Source of the DNA: Sphingobacteriales bacterium
GTDB taxonomy: Bacteria; Bacteroidota; Bacteroidia; Chitinophagales; JADIYW01
NCBI GenBank assembly: GCA_947460245.1
Contig: CANHGL010000002.1
Location: forward strand, 67,588-131,587
Length of the DNA: 64,000 bases
Direction of reading: 5' to 3'
The stretch's first letter is position 1, and each line of letters opens with the position of its first letter. Below the pieces are notes generated by a model, which saw only the letters and a program-made list of their open reading frames with translations, searched no databases and was not told the origin of the DNA. This document shows positions 45,163-52,862 of the stretch, piece after piece. The translations under genes and the position numbers were made by a program.

Positions 45163-45873
45163 TTAGAGCGTCTGCGCTTCTAACTTGGCGATATACAACT
45201 CTGCAGCCATACCTTCCTGTGAGCTGGGGTAATCTGTATTTAGTTTTTTGTACAGTTCGAGCGCTTCTTTCTTATTCCCTTTCTTTTCATTCGCTAAAGC
45301 AGCTCTAAACAAGTAAAGAGGTGTAACAAGCTCATTGTCTGTAGCTTCAGATGCCTTAGTGTAGTTTTCTATGGCATTGTCCATCTTATTTTGTTCTGCG
45401 TATGCATCTCCAAGGCAACCAAATTTTCTTGCCTGAAGGATAGCATCGGAAGTATTAAAGTCTTCCAGGTATTTTATAGCTGCTGTATAATTTCCAAGTT
45501 TCAGGTTGCAAACTCCTGCACAAAATGCAGCTCTGTTTCCTCCAGCCGTTCCGCTAAATTGCTTTGCAATAGCTTCAAATCCAAGATGTAGGCCATCTCC
45601 TTTGAGGGCAGCATTCAATGAGTCTATCTCAAAATATCTTTGAGCATAAATGATTGCATCTTTTGCTTTAGTTTCTTTCGGTCCTTTGATAAAGTTGGTA
45701 TAACCCCACCATCCACCAATGGAAATTAAAGTGATAGCAAGTATCGCAAGTATGATATTTTTGTATTTCTCGAAGTAATACTCCAGATTATTCATTGTTT
45801 CTGTCAGCTTCTCATTACCTTCTTCTAATACATCGGGTTGTGCTGATATTGGATTCTTTTTTGACATATTCAT
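45163..45873 (-). CDS. membrane-anchored tetratricopeptide repeat protein
   Basis: The 236-residue product has one transmembrane helix (about 38-56, IILAILAITLISIGGWWGY) after a charged cytoplasmic N-terminus. TPR-like helical pairs follow: AAFCAGVCNLKLGNYTAAIKYL, GCLGDAYAEQNKMDNAIENYTKA and LANEKKGNKKEALELYKKLNTDYP. The topology resembles YfgM-type periplasmic TPR proteins that help secretion or envelope assembly. It is the first gene of the operon with ribH, as is often seen in Bacteroidota. A TACCTTTG box lies at 45890-45897. It shares its upstream region with recF. Confidence 0.82.
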   Translation of the reverse strand: MNMSKKNPISAQPDVLEEGNEKLTETMNNLEYYFEKYKNIILAILAITLISIGGWWGYTNFIKGPKETKAKDAIIYAQRYFEIDSLNAALKGDGLHLGFEAIAKQFSGTAGGNRAAFCAGVCNLKLGNYTAAIKYLEDFNTSDAILQARKFGCLGDAYAEQNKMDNAIENYTKASEATDNELVTPLYLFRAALANEKKGNKKEALELYKKLNTDYPSSQEGMAAELYIAKLEAQTL

Positions 45874-45889
45874 TAGATTAAACAGACCG

Positions 45890-45897
45890 CAAAGGTA
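45890..45897 (-). promoter_or_regulatory. -7 box (TACCTTTG) for the TPR-ribH operon
   Basis: An exact TAnnTTTG on the minus strand lies 16 bases before the ATG, giving a leader of about 10 bases. No clear -33 TTG. Confidence 0.45.
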
Positions 45898-45966
45898 ATA
45901 TATTTAGTCCATTTTTTAAAATATATGACATCCCATTTGAGTGTTTAGTATTCACATTTTTGAACG

Positions 45967-45974
45967 TATATTTG
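45967..45974 (+). promoter_or_regulatory. -7 box (TATATTTG) just before recF
   Basis: An exact TAnnTTTG ends 4 bases before the recF ATG, which predicts a leaderless message. The nearest TTTG upstream (45936-45939) is about 27 bases away, longer than usual. Confidence 0.4.
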
Positions 45975-45978
45975 AACG

Positions 45979-47085
45979 ATGTCTATCGGGTCTTTCCATC
46001 TTCGTCATATAAAGCTGACCAATTTCAAGAATTATACTACCCGCGAATTCTCATTTTCGGATAAATTAAACTTTATAGTAGGAAATAACGGACAGGGGAA
46101 GACTAACTTACTCGATGCTATATACTACTCCTGTCTCACCAAAAGTTACCTGAGTACTAATGATCTTTATGTACCTAATTTTGATTCTAATTTTTTTAGA
46201 ATTGAAACAAATTTTTCATTAAATAGTGATAAACAATTAGTTGAGATTAAATACTTAAAGCAAGAAAAGAAAGAAATAAAGCTTAATTCAAGCGTTATTG
46301 AAAAGCAATCAACGTATATAGGTCGCTTTCCTTGTGTGATTATTACTCCTGATGACAATAGCTTGATTCTGGGGCATGGCGAGGTGAGAAGACGATTTTT
46401 AGATTTCACTCTTTCTCAATTCTCTTCCGAATATCTATCTAATTTAATGACTTACAATAAAATATTGGCTCAACGGAATGCTTTATTGAAGTCGTTTTAT
46501 GATCATAGAAGTTTTGACAGAGCATTATTGGATGTGTATAATACATCTCTAATTGCCAGCGCAAGGGTGATACACCGATATCGCTTAGACTTCATACAGC
46601 AACTTACTCCTATATTTGATACCTTTTATAGGCAAATTTTCGAAGGCTATGAGACTTCATCTATTACTTATGATTCAGAATTAAATAATATTGATATAGA
46701 AGATCTTATAATTAAAAATGAAGATCAAGATAGAAAGGCGCAGCGCACTACTCAAGGTGTGCATACTGATGATTTGACTTTTCTTCTTAATGGTTATCCA
46801 TTAAAGAAGATTGGATCGCAGGGGCAACAAAAAACCTTCTTACTTTCCTTAAAGTTAGCCCAATTTGAATTGCTTAAGAAAGAAAAATTGGTGTATCCTG
46901 TTTTGCTTTTGGATGATATTTTTGATAAATTAGATGCGGATAGAGTTTCTAAGATTTTTAAGCTTATACATCAAGAAGCTTTTGGTCAGGTGTTTATTAC
47001 CCATACAGAAACATCTAATATAGAATCATTAATTACTGATAATCAAATTATTAACTATAATATCATAAAGCTTGGCTCAATATAG
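45979..47085 (+). CDS. recF: DNA replication/repair protein RecF
   Basis: This is a 368-residue SMC-like ATPase. It has an N-terminus LRHIKLTNFKNY, Walker A VGNNGQGKTNLLDAIYY (near 35), and the family motifs LILGHGEVRRRFLDFTLSQ and RTTQGVHTDDLTF. The signature GSQGQQKTFLLSLKLAQFEL and Walker B PVLLLDDIFDKLD follow. RecF loads RecA at gaps during repair. The usual dnaA/dnaN/gyrB neighbours are absent, as is common in Bacteroidota. The DciA-like gene overlaps its last 14 bases. Confidence 0.95.
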   Translation: MSIGSFHLRHIKLTNFKNYTTREFSFSDKLNFIVGNNGQGKTNLLDAIYYSCLTKSYLSTNDLYVPNFDSNFFRIETNFSLNSDKQLVEIKYLKQEKKEIKLNSSVIEKQSTYIGRFPCVIITPDDNSLILGHGEVRRRFLDFTLSQFSSEYLSNLMTYNKILAQRNALLKSFYDHRSFDRALLDVYNTSLIASARVIHRYRLDFIQQLTPIFDTFYRQIFEGYETSSITYDSELNNIDIEDLIIKNEDQDRKAQRTTQGVHTDDLTFLLNGYPLKKIGSQGQQKTFLLSLKLAQFELLKKEKLVYPVLLLDDIFDKLDADRVSKIFKLIHQEAFGQVFITHTETSNIESLITDNQIINYNIIKLGSI

Positions 47086-47371
47086 AAATAGTCGTTTTTT
47101 TACCTTAAAAGACATTTTAGATGATATGATCCGTGATCTTCGTATCGGTGGAAAGATGGATGAAATGAAGGTAAGGAAGTATTGGCATGAACTTATGGGA
47201 TCTTATATCACCAATCATACTTCTAAAATTTACTACAAGCATGGGAAGCTTTTTGTTTACCTCGAGTCCTCCGCTCTTAAACAGGAACTTTTTATGGCCA
47301 GGACTAAGATTATAGCAGACCTTAATGCAAGGCTTCAGGAGAATTTGGTCCAGGAGTTGATTATTCGATAA
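47072..47371 (+). CDS. DUF721/DciA-like protein
   Basis: The 99-residue product matches DUF721: ILDDMIRDLRIGGKMDEMKVRKYWHELMG in part, then ITNHTSKIYYKHGKLFVYLESSALKQEL and LNARLQENL. DciA proteins help load the replicative helicase. The position right after recF is typical of the family. The start is the TTG at 47072-47074, inside recF, since the next Met would cut into the domain. Translational coupling to recF is likely. Confidence 0.8.
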   Translation: MAQYRNSRFFTLKDILDDMIRDLRIGGKMDEMKVRKYWHELMGSYITNHTSKIYYKHGKLFVYLESSALKQELFMARTKIIADLNARLQENLVQELIIR

Positions 47372-47425
47372 GTTTTTACGATATCTAAATCAATAGAATT
47401 AATTAGCTAATTAAGGTTCTTTTGA

Positions 47426-47433
47426 TACCTTTG
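47426..47433 (+). promoter_or_regulatory. -7 box (TACCTTTG) for thioredoxin
   Basis: An exact TAnnTTTG lies 45 bases upstream of the ATG at 47479, giving a leader of about 40 bases. It favours the 47479 start over the earlier in-frame initiator at 47422, which lies upstream of the expected transcript. Confidence 0.5.
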
Positions 47434-47478
47434 GAACTGAATTGGAAAATAATTGTTATCTCTATAAACTTTAAAAAA

Positions 47479-47799
47479 ATGGCATTAGAATTTACAAACA
47501 ACAACTTTCATGAAAAAGTCCTTGCAATTAAAGGCGTAGCATTAGTAGATTTTTGGGCAGAATGGTGTGGTCCTTGCAGATTGATTGGTCCGGTAGTGGA
47601 GGAACTCTCCAAAGAGTATGGTGAAACAGTTGCCATAGGCAAATTAAATGTCGATGACAATAGAGAGATAGCAGCGCAATATGGTATTATGAGTATCCCT
47701 ACCTTACTATTCTTCAAAGATGGTCAGGTGATAGATAAGCATGTGGGTGTAGCTTCCAAGTCAGACCTTAAGAAAAAATTAGATGCTTTATTAGTCTAA
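47479..47799 (+). CDS. trxA: thioredoxin
   Basis: This 106-residue thioredoxin has the active site WCGPC (residues 29-33), the cis-Pro segment YGIMSIPTLLFF and GKLNVDDN. It reduces disulfides in the cytoplasm. The frame is open to 47422, but that start lies before the -7 box and adds 19 residues not seen in thioredoxins, so the ATG at 47479 is chosen. A terminator follows. Confidence 0.95.
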   Translation: MALEFTNNNFHEKVLAIKGVALVDFWAEWCGPCRLIGPVVEELSKEYGETVAIGKLNVDDNREIAAQYGIMSIPTLLFFKDGQVIDKHVGVASKSDLKKKLDALLV

Positions 47800-47822
47800 A
47801 CTATAGATTTTTGAATACTTTT

Positions 47823-47852
47823 AATGGTCAGCTCTATGCTGACCATTTTTAA
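47823..47852 (+). terminator. intrinsic terminator of trxA
   Basis: AATGGTCAGC-TCTAT-GCTGACCATT has a 10-bp stem and is followed by TTTT. It lies between trxA and the DUF58 gene, ending 9 bases before the latter's ATG. Confidence 0.85.
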
Positions 47853-47860
47853 TTTTTGTA

Positions 47861-48775
47861 ATGATTATTCAACGACAAGATTTCATACAATTTGAACAAT
47901 TGGATCTTTTGGCGCGTCAGGTGGTGGAAGGTTTTATTATAGGGCTGCATAAAAGTCCCTATCATGGATTTTCCGTAGAATTTGCAGAACATAGGCTACA
48001 CAATATTGGAGATTCCGTGAAGGATATCGACTGGAAGGTTTTTGCGCGTACGGAGAAATTATACACTAAAAGATTTGAGGAGGAAACAAACCTTCGTTGT
48101 CAGATTGTAATAGATGCTTCATCTTCTATGTATTTCCCTCAAGAGAGAGCACCCGGAGTATTGAATAAAATAGAATTTTCCTGTGTAGCTGCTGCGGCTC
48201 TAATGTATTTATTAAAGAAACAACGTGATGCAGTTGGCTTAACGGTATTTGATACAGATATCACTACGCAAACGTCAGCAAAGTCGAACGCAGTTCATCA
48301 TCATTTACTGATGACAGAATTGTATAAGTTGATCAAAAATTCGAAGCTACAGCAGTCTACCTCCGCTGCAAAGTGTTTACATCAAATTGCGGATATTATC
48401 CATAAGCGTTCTCTTGTATTTCTTTTCAGTGATATGATTGATTCTATGGAGGAACAAGAGCTCTTTTTGGCATTGCAACACTTAAAGCATAATAAACATG
48501 AGGTAGTATTGTTTCATGTGGTTGATAAATCTAAAGAGGTGGATTTTGTCTTCGAGAATCGTCCATACAAATTTGTGGATATGGAAACGGGAGAGGAGCT
48601 TAAATTACAGCCTAATCAGGTGAAAGATTTTTATACAGAGAAGATGCAGCAGCGTAAAGCAAATCTTAAGTTAAAGTGTGCTCAATATAAAATTGATTTT
48701 GTGGAGGCAGATATCTCTGAGGGTTATCATGCTGTCTTAATGTCCTATTTGCTGAAAAGGAGTAAAATGGTGTAG
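47861..48775 (+). CDS. DUF58 domain protein
   Basis: The 304-residue protein is a full DUF58 domain with a von Willebrand A-like core. It shows EGFIIGLHKSPYHGFSVEF-like text near 25, DSVKDIDWKVFART, the MIDAS-like IVIDASSSMYF (near 88) and LVFLFSDMIDSMEEQELF. DUF58 proteins usually sit next to a MoxR AAA+ ATPase in chaperone-like systems; no moxR is next to it here. It is cytoplasmic. It starts 9 bases after the trxA terminator, so its promoter must overlap that terminator or read-through occurs. Confidence 0.88.
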   Translation: MIIQRQDFIQFEQLDLLARQVVEGFIIGLHKSPYHGFSVEFAEHRLHNIGDSVKDIDWKVFARTEKLYTKRFEEETNLRCQIVIDASSSMYFPQERAPGVLNKIEFSCVAAAALMYLLKKQRDAVGLTVFDTDITTQTSAKSNAVHHHLLMTELYKLIKNSKLQQSTSAAKCLHQIADIIHKRSLVFLFSDMIDSMEEQELFLALQHLKHNKHEVVLFHVVDKSKEVDFVFENRPYKFVDMETGEELKLQPNQVKDFYTEKMQQRKANLKLKCAQYKIDFVEADISEGYHAVLMSYLLKRSKMV

Positions 48776-48792
48776 TCTATACGATAACTTTT

Positions 48793-49554
48793 ATGCAACT
48801 CAATTATAAAAAAACAGGCGATACCGGTCCAGTAATAATTATACTTCATGGTCTTTTGGGCTCTTTGGATAATTGGCAGACGGTTGCAAGGCAACTGAGT
48901 AAACGTTTTCAGGTGTATACTATAGATCAGCGCAACCATGGTAGATCTCCTCATGCTCCCGAAATGAATTATACTTTATTGGCTAATGATTTAATGGATT
49001 TTTTTAAGCAACAACATATTGATAAGGCTATTATTATAGGACACTCTATGGGTGGTAAAGTGGCGATGCTGGCTGCACTTTTACATCCGGAATTAATTGA
49101 TAAATTAATCTCGGTGGATATTGCTCCTGTCTATTATCAAGGAGGGCATGAGTCTATTTTATTCGCTATGGCAGAGGCTCCTTTGAAACTGGCAAACAAA
49201 CGGGAAGATGTAGATTCCTTCTTGCAATCCAGGATACACGACTTCGGTGTAAGACAGTTCATTTTAAAAAATCTTTTCAGAGATGAATCTGGAAAACTAG
49301 AATGGAAATGTAATCTAAAAGTGCTGATAGCATCTTATAGATTCCTTATGGATTTTCCGCAGCTTAGTTCGGCATATAATGGTCCAGCTTATTTTATAAG
49401 AGGAGAAAAGTCCGATTATATTACGGAGGACAATTGGACAAGGTGTTTGACGCTCTTCCCTAAGGCTCAATTATATTCAGTTCCTGAAGCAGGTCATTGG
49501 GTTCATGCTGAAGCGCCGGCTAAATTCTTATCGGTTTTGGAGTCTATCCTGTAG
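48793..49554 (+). CDS. alpha/beta-fold hydrolase, YbfF-like esterase
   Basis: The 253-residue cytoplasmic hydrolase has IILHGLLGSLDNWQ (oxyanion side), VYTIDQRNHGRSPHA, the nucleophile elbow IIGHSMGGKVAM (Ser near 85) and the catalytic His in PEAGHWVHAEAP near 237. The RNHGRSPH motif is typical of YbfF-type acyl esterases. It follows the DUF58 gene by 17 bases and is probably cotranscribed with it. Confidence 0.88.
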   Translation: MQLNYKKTGDTGPVIIILHGLLGSLDNWQTVARQLSKRFQVYTIDQRNHGRSPHAPEMNYTLLANDLMDFFKQQHIDKAIIIGHSMGGKVAMLAALLHPELIDKLISVDIAPVYYQGGHESILFAMAEAPLKLANKREDVDSFLQSRIHDFGVRQFILKNLFRDESGKLEWKCNLKVLIASYRFLMDFPQLSSAYNGPAYFIRGEKSDYITEDNWTRCLTLFPKAQLYSVPEAGHWVHAEAPAKFLSVLESIL

Positions 49555-49645
49555 CATTATCTCGTCGTTACTCTTAATACTTCCATAGTACCATAATGTA
49601 TGCTATTGATGATTCCTTTTGTATTTTTAAGAATAATTTTATCTC

Positions 49646-50584
49646 ATGCTTAAAAAAGCTATCTTATCGTTATTGTTGTTGTTAGTAGTTTTTTACTTCT
49701 ATGCTTGTTATGGAAGAAAAAATAGAATATTATCAAAAGAGGAGGTAAAGCAGTTATACTGTACGCCAGATTCAAAATTTTTTAAATGGAATGGAGTTGA
49801 TGTACATTATACAGATGCCGGTAAGGGTATTCCTGTTTTAATGATACATGGATTTGGTGGAAGCGTTTACGATTTTTATATGTTGGATTCTTTAATTAGA
49901 GACCAGTATAGGGTTATACGTGTAGATCTTCCTGGTTTCGGTCTATCAGATTTTCCTACTACAAAAGATCCTAATCCTGATTTCTATAGCGCTTATTCCG
50001 AGTTCTTTAAAGTTTTCATGGATACACTTCATGTCGATACAGCATATGTTATGGGTAATTCTTTAGGCGGTTCAATGGCTTGGAATTTATGTGTCCAACA
50101 TCCTGAAGTATTTAAGAAACTGGTTTTATTCAACAGCGCCGGATATGAGATGGACAAAGTGATAAAATCTGCAAATGCGAATTTGCTTAGAAATGATTTT
50201 GTAAAGAACGTCACACAGAAGGGATTGCCGGAATTATTTACCAGGATTGCTGTTCAGAGAATATTTTATAATCAAAATAGTATAGATAAAAAAACAATTA
50301 AAAGAATGAACGATTTATGGAATAGAGATGGAAACCTAAATCATGTATTGGCCATTGCAAATTCAGAAAAGTTTTTAGATACTGCTTTAATTAAAACAAT
50401 CTCTTGTCCTACATTGATTATCTGGGGTAAACAGGATAATATTATTCCTGTGGGTCATACGAATAGATTCCATCGAGATATAAAAAATAGTACGGAGATT
50501 ATCTATGATTCTTGTGGGCACGTTCCTATGATGGAGCGACCTTTGGATGTGAAAAGAGATGTGCTGAAATTCCTTCAAAAATAG
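49646..50584 (+). CDS. membrane-anchored alpha/beta-fold hydrolase
   Basis: The 312-residue protein has one N-terminal hydrophobic segment (about 5-22, ILSLLLLLVVFYFYACYG) that anchors or exports it. An alpha/beta hydrolase domain follows: VLMIHGFGGSVYDF, VDLPGFGLSDFP, nucleophile elbow YVMGNSLGGSMAW (Ser near 138), acid in IIWGKQDNIIP and His in SCGHVPMMERP. The substrate is unknown; C-C hydrolase and lipase relatives share the pattern. It is transcribed alone after a 91-base gap and converges on xerD with 2 bases between stops. Confidence 0.85.
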   Translation: MLKKAILSLLLLLVVFYFYACYGRKNRILSKEEVKQLYCTPDSKFFKWNGVDVHYTDAGKGIPVLMIHGFGGSVYDFYMLDSLIRDQYRVIRVDLPGFGLSDFPTTKDPNPDFYSAYSEFFKVFMDTLHVDTAYVMGNSLGGSMAWNLCVQHPEVFKKLVLFNSAGYEMDKVIKSANANLLRNDFVKNVTQKGLPELFTRIAVQRIFYNQNSIDKKTIKRMNDLWNRDGNLNHVLAIANSEKFLDTALIKTISCPTLIIWGKQDNIIPVGHTNRFHRDIKNSTEIIYDSCGHVPMMERPLDVKRDVLKFLQK

Positions 50585-50586
50585 TT

Positions 50587-51495
50587 TTATCTTTTAAATC
50601 TTGGATGATGCAAGGATAAGGATTCTCTCAGATATTGTTGATCAAGGTGCGTATAGATTTCTGTTGTAGTAATTGAGGAATGTCCAAGCATTTGCTGAAC
50701 GGCACGCAGGTCTGCACCACCTTCTATCAAATGTGTTGCAAAAGAATGACGGAAGGTATGCGGTGAAATATTCTTGTTTAATCCTATCAGGTGTGCTAGT
50801 TTTTTTATGACTAAAAATACCATTACTCTACTTATGGGTGTTCCTCTTTTATTTAGAAAAAGAATATCGGAATGTTTTGGATATTGTGGAAGTTTCCCCC
50901 TTACATGTTCGAGGTAAATTCCAATATGTTTGAGCGCTTCACCGCCAATAGGAATCAATCTTTCCTTATTGCCTTTTCCGATAACCCTTATAAATCCTAC
51001 ATCCTTGTAAATATGGGATATCTGAAGTCCAATCAGTTCGGATACCCTTAACCCACTGCTATACAGTGTCTCTATTATTGCCTTGTTACGTATATTTTCA
51101 TCTTTACTTAAATCAAGTGCTCCGATCAGTTTCTCTATTTCTTCAAAGGATAGTGTATCCGGCAGCTTCTTACCAAGTTTTGGTCCCTCTAATAGCGTTG
51201 TGGGATCTTCTTTGATATGATCATCTATGACGAGGTACTTGTAGAAGGCTTTTAAGCCGGATATAATTCGCGCTTGACTTCTATCGCTCAATCCCAGGTC
51301 ATGAAGATGTGCTATGAAATTTTCCAGATCCATGAGTTTTAGTTCCTCGGGAGATAAAATTCTAGATGCCATATTAAGATATTGCAACAGCAGTTGCACA
51401 TCATGCAGGTAGGCATCAATCGAGTTTTGGGAAAGTGATTTCTCAATTTTCAGATAGGCTTCAAAGCTTTTGATATAATGTTTCCAATCGGCCAT
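50587..51495 (-). CDS. xerD: site-specific tyrosine recombinase XerD
   Basis: The 302-residue recombinase has a SAM-like N-terminal domain (about 6-90). In the catalytic domain the key residues are in place: Arg in LYSSGLRVSELIGL (near 150), Lys in VIGKGNKERLIPI, HxxR in SPHTFRHSFATHLIEGG (near 246), His in MLGHSSITTTEIY and the Tyr nucleophile (near 280). It resolves chromosome dimers at dif together with XerC. The full length and housekeeping neighbours argue against a phage integrase. It is divergent from aroQ (66 bases between starts). Confidence 0.93.
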   Translation of the reverse strand: MADWKHYIKSFEAYLKIEKSLSQNSIDAYLHDVQLLLQYLNMASRILSPEELKLMDLENFIAHLHDLGLSDRSQARIISGLKAFYKYLVIDDHIKEDPTTLLEGPKLGKKLPDTLSFEEIEKLIGALDLSKDENIRNKAIIETLYSSGLRVSELIGLQISHIYKDVGFIRVIGKGNKERLIPIGGEALKHIGIYLEHVRGKLPQYPKHSDILFLNKRGTPISRVMVFLVIKKLAHLIGLNKNISPHTFRHSFATHLIEGGADLRAVQQMLGHSSITTTEIYTHLDQQYLRESLSLHHPRFKR

Positions 51496-51539
51496 AGGGC
51501 TGCAATATAGGAAACTCCACTATTTTCAGTGTAATTACT

Positions 51540-51547
51540 TATCTTTA
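51540..51547 (+). promoter_or_regulatory. -7-like box (TATCTTTA) for aroQ
   Basis: TATCTTTA, one base off TAnnTTTG, ends 14 bases before the aroQ ATG. Confidence 0.25.
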
Positions 51548-51561
51548 AACACTTAAAAGTT

Positions 51562-51978
51562 ATGAAAAAGATAATCATTATTAATGGTCCGAATCTTAAT
51601 TTATTAGGCAATCGGGAGCCTGATATTTATGGTTCTGAAACTTTTGAAAGCTATTTAGATAAGCTAAGATCAGATTATAAGGACCTAGAAATCGAGTATT
51701 TTCAAAGTAATATAGAAGGAGAATTGATTACCAAATTACAGGAAACCGGTTTTTCTTATGATGGAATTATTTTAAATGCTGCCGGATATACGCATACATC
51801 TATTTCAATTGCTGATGCCGTAAGAGCTATAAAAACTCCGGTTATAGAGGTGCATATCAGTAATACGTTTTCTAGAGAAGAGACGAGACATCATTCTTTT
51901 ATCTCACCTGTTGCCAACGGAATAATAGTTGGTTTTGGTTTAAGAAGCTATGAGTTAGCGCTAAACTATTTTTTATAG
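51562..51978 (+). CDS. aroQ: type II 3-dehydroquinate dehydratase
   Basis: The 138-residue enzyme has IINGPNLNLLGNREPDIYG (with the catalytic Tyr), FQSNIEGELITKLQE, the AAGYTHTSISIADA segment, VEVHISNTFSREE and the final GIIVGFGLRSYELAL. It dehydrates 3-dehydroquinate in the shikimate pathway as a dodecamer. It is slightly shorter than average but complete. It converges on a secreted unknown with 6 bases between stops. Confidence 0.96.
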   Translation: MKKIIIINGPNLNLLGNREPDIYGSETFESYLDKLRSDYKDLEIEYFQSNIEGELITKLQETGFSYDGIILNAAGYTHTSISIADAVRAIKTPVIEVHISNTFSREETRHHSFISPVANGIIVGFGLRSYELALNYFL

Positions 51979-51988
51979 CTATTGCTAT
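51975..51988. terminator. small palindrome across convergent stop codons
   Basis: ATAGC-TATT-GCTAT includes the TAG stops of both flanking genes and is followed on the plus strand by TTTCTTC. The stem is only 5 bp. Confidence 0.3.
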
Positions 51989-52806
51989 TTCTTCAAAATA
52001 ATTTTTCGTTCAGAGGTATTGAACGGACTATCTACAAGTTTTCCATTTTTGTCTAATAGCCTTAGCTTGATAGTGTTTTCTCCTTTCGGTAATCCTTCCA
52101 TGAAATAGCCACACCATTTTGTTAGTTTGAATGTATTACCATTAACTTCTGCCGATACATAGTAGCCATTTTTTGATAAATCGCAATTCACTAAATAGAA
52201 GTCTAACAAAACTGCATCAGTCTCACTACCTGTATATTCTCCCTTCGGTCTGCTGTAAAACAACATCGGCTTGGTTAGATCAGGTTGTGCATATCTAATC
52301 ACTGTTCTGGATGCTCCTGTTATAGTTGAAGAAATGGTATAGGCATTTTTATTTTTAATGCTTTCGTGGTAGGACCTGGATAAGAAAGAAAGAACGATGT
52401 GTTGTCCGTCATTCTTTGCTTTTACTTTAGCATTTAAATCATAAAGTGCAGTGTACGGCTGATTGTCAATAATATTATGTATGTGCTGTCCTTTTGCAGA
52501 GTTGGCGCAGGTTTTAATTCCGCTCATTCCGGTTTGTTTGCCTAGTTCATAATTTTCTATGGTATAGTTAGCACTAAAGGTATTGGTGTCCAGATCTTCA
52601 CTGCTTCCTCCAAAACTTTGGGTAATTTTCGCATTAGAGAAACTTTCCGGGGAGTAGAGTTCTGTTAAGGTGATTCCATTTTTTGTTTGCGTAATCAATT
52701 TTGCAGATTTTGGATTAGAACACGTCTGTTTTTTTGTTTTTTTAGTAGTTGCAGCAATTAATAAGATGAATGCGAGCGGTAATAAAAGGAAATAGTATTT
52801 TTTCAT
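51985..52806 (-). CDS. secreted protein of unknown function
   Basis: The 273-residue product has a signal peptide (about 3-20, YYFLLLPLAFILLIAATT). The mature part is a predicted beta-sandwich with GQHIHNIIDNQPYTALYD (near 128), a segment like that in the Bacteroidota family often labelled phosphopeptide-binding or DUF4399-like. The C-terminal half shows LLDFYLVNCDLSKNGYYV, FKLTKWCGYFMEGLPKGENTIKLRLLD in part. I cannot assign a function. It may bind a ligand through the His-rich loop, but this is a guess. Confidence 0.65.
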   Translation of the reverse strand: MKKYYFLLLPLAFILLIAATTKKTKKQTCSNPKSAKLITQTKNGITLTELYSPESFSNAKITQSFGGSSEDLDTNTFSANYTIENYELGKQTGMSGIKTCANSAKGQHIHNIIDNQPYTALYDLNAKVKAKNDGQHIVLSFLSRSYHESIKNKNAYTISSTITGASRTVIRYAQPDLTKPMLFYSRPKGEYTGSETDAVLLDFYLVNCDLSKNGYYVSAEVNGNTFKLTKWCGYFMEGLPKGENTIKLRLLDKNGKLVDSPFNTSERKIILKK

Positions 52807-52862
52807 GTATAGTAGTTAATTGTTATATTGTATAACACTCAAATTAAAGAATGTTTTTCATT

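Noticed and set aside
45979-47371. recF as a sign of the replication origin
   Set aside because: dnaA, dnaN and gyrB are absent around it, and recF is not linked to oriC in most Bacteroidota.
50587-51495. Tyrosine recombinase as integrase of a mobile element
   Set aside because: Full XerD-like length and motifs, housekeeping neighbours (aroQ) and no att repeats or phage genes.
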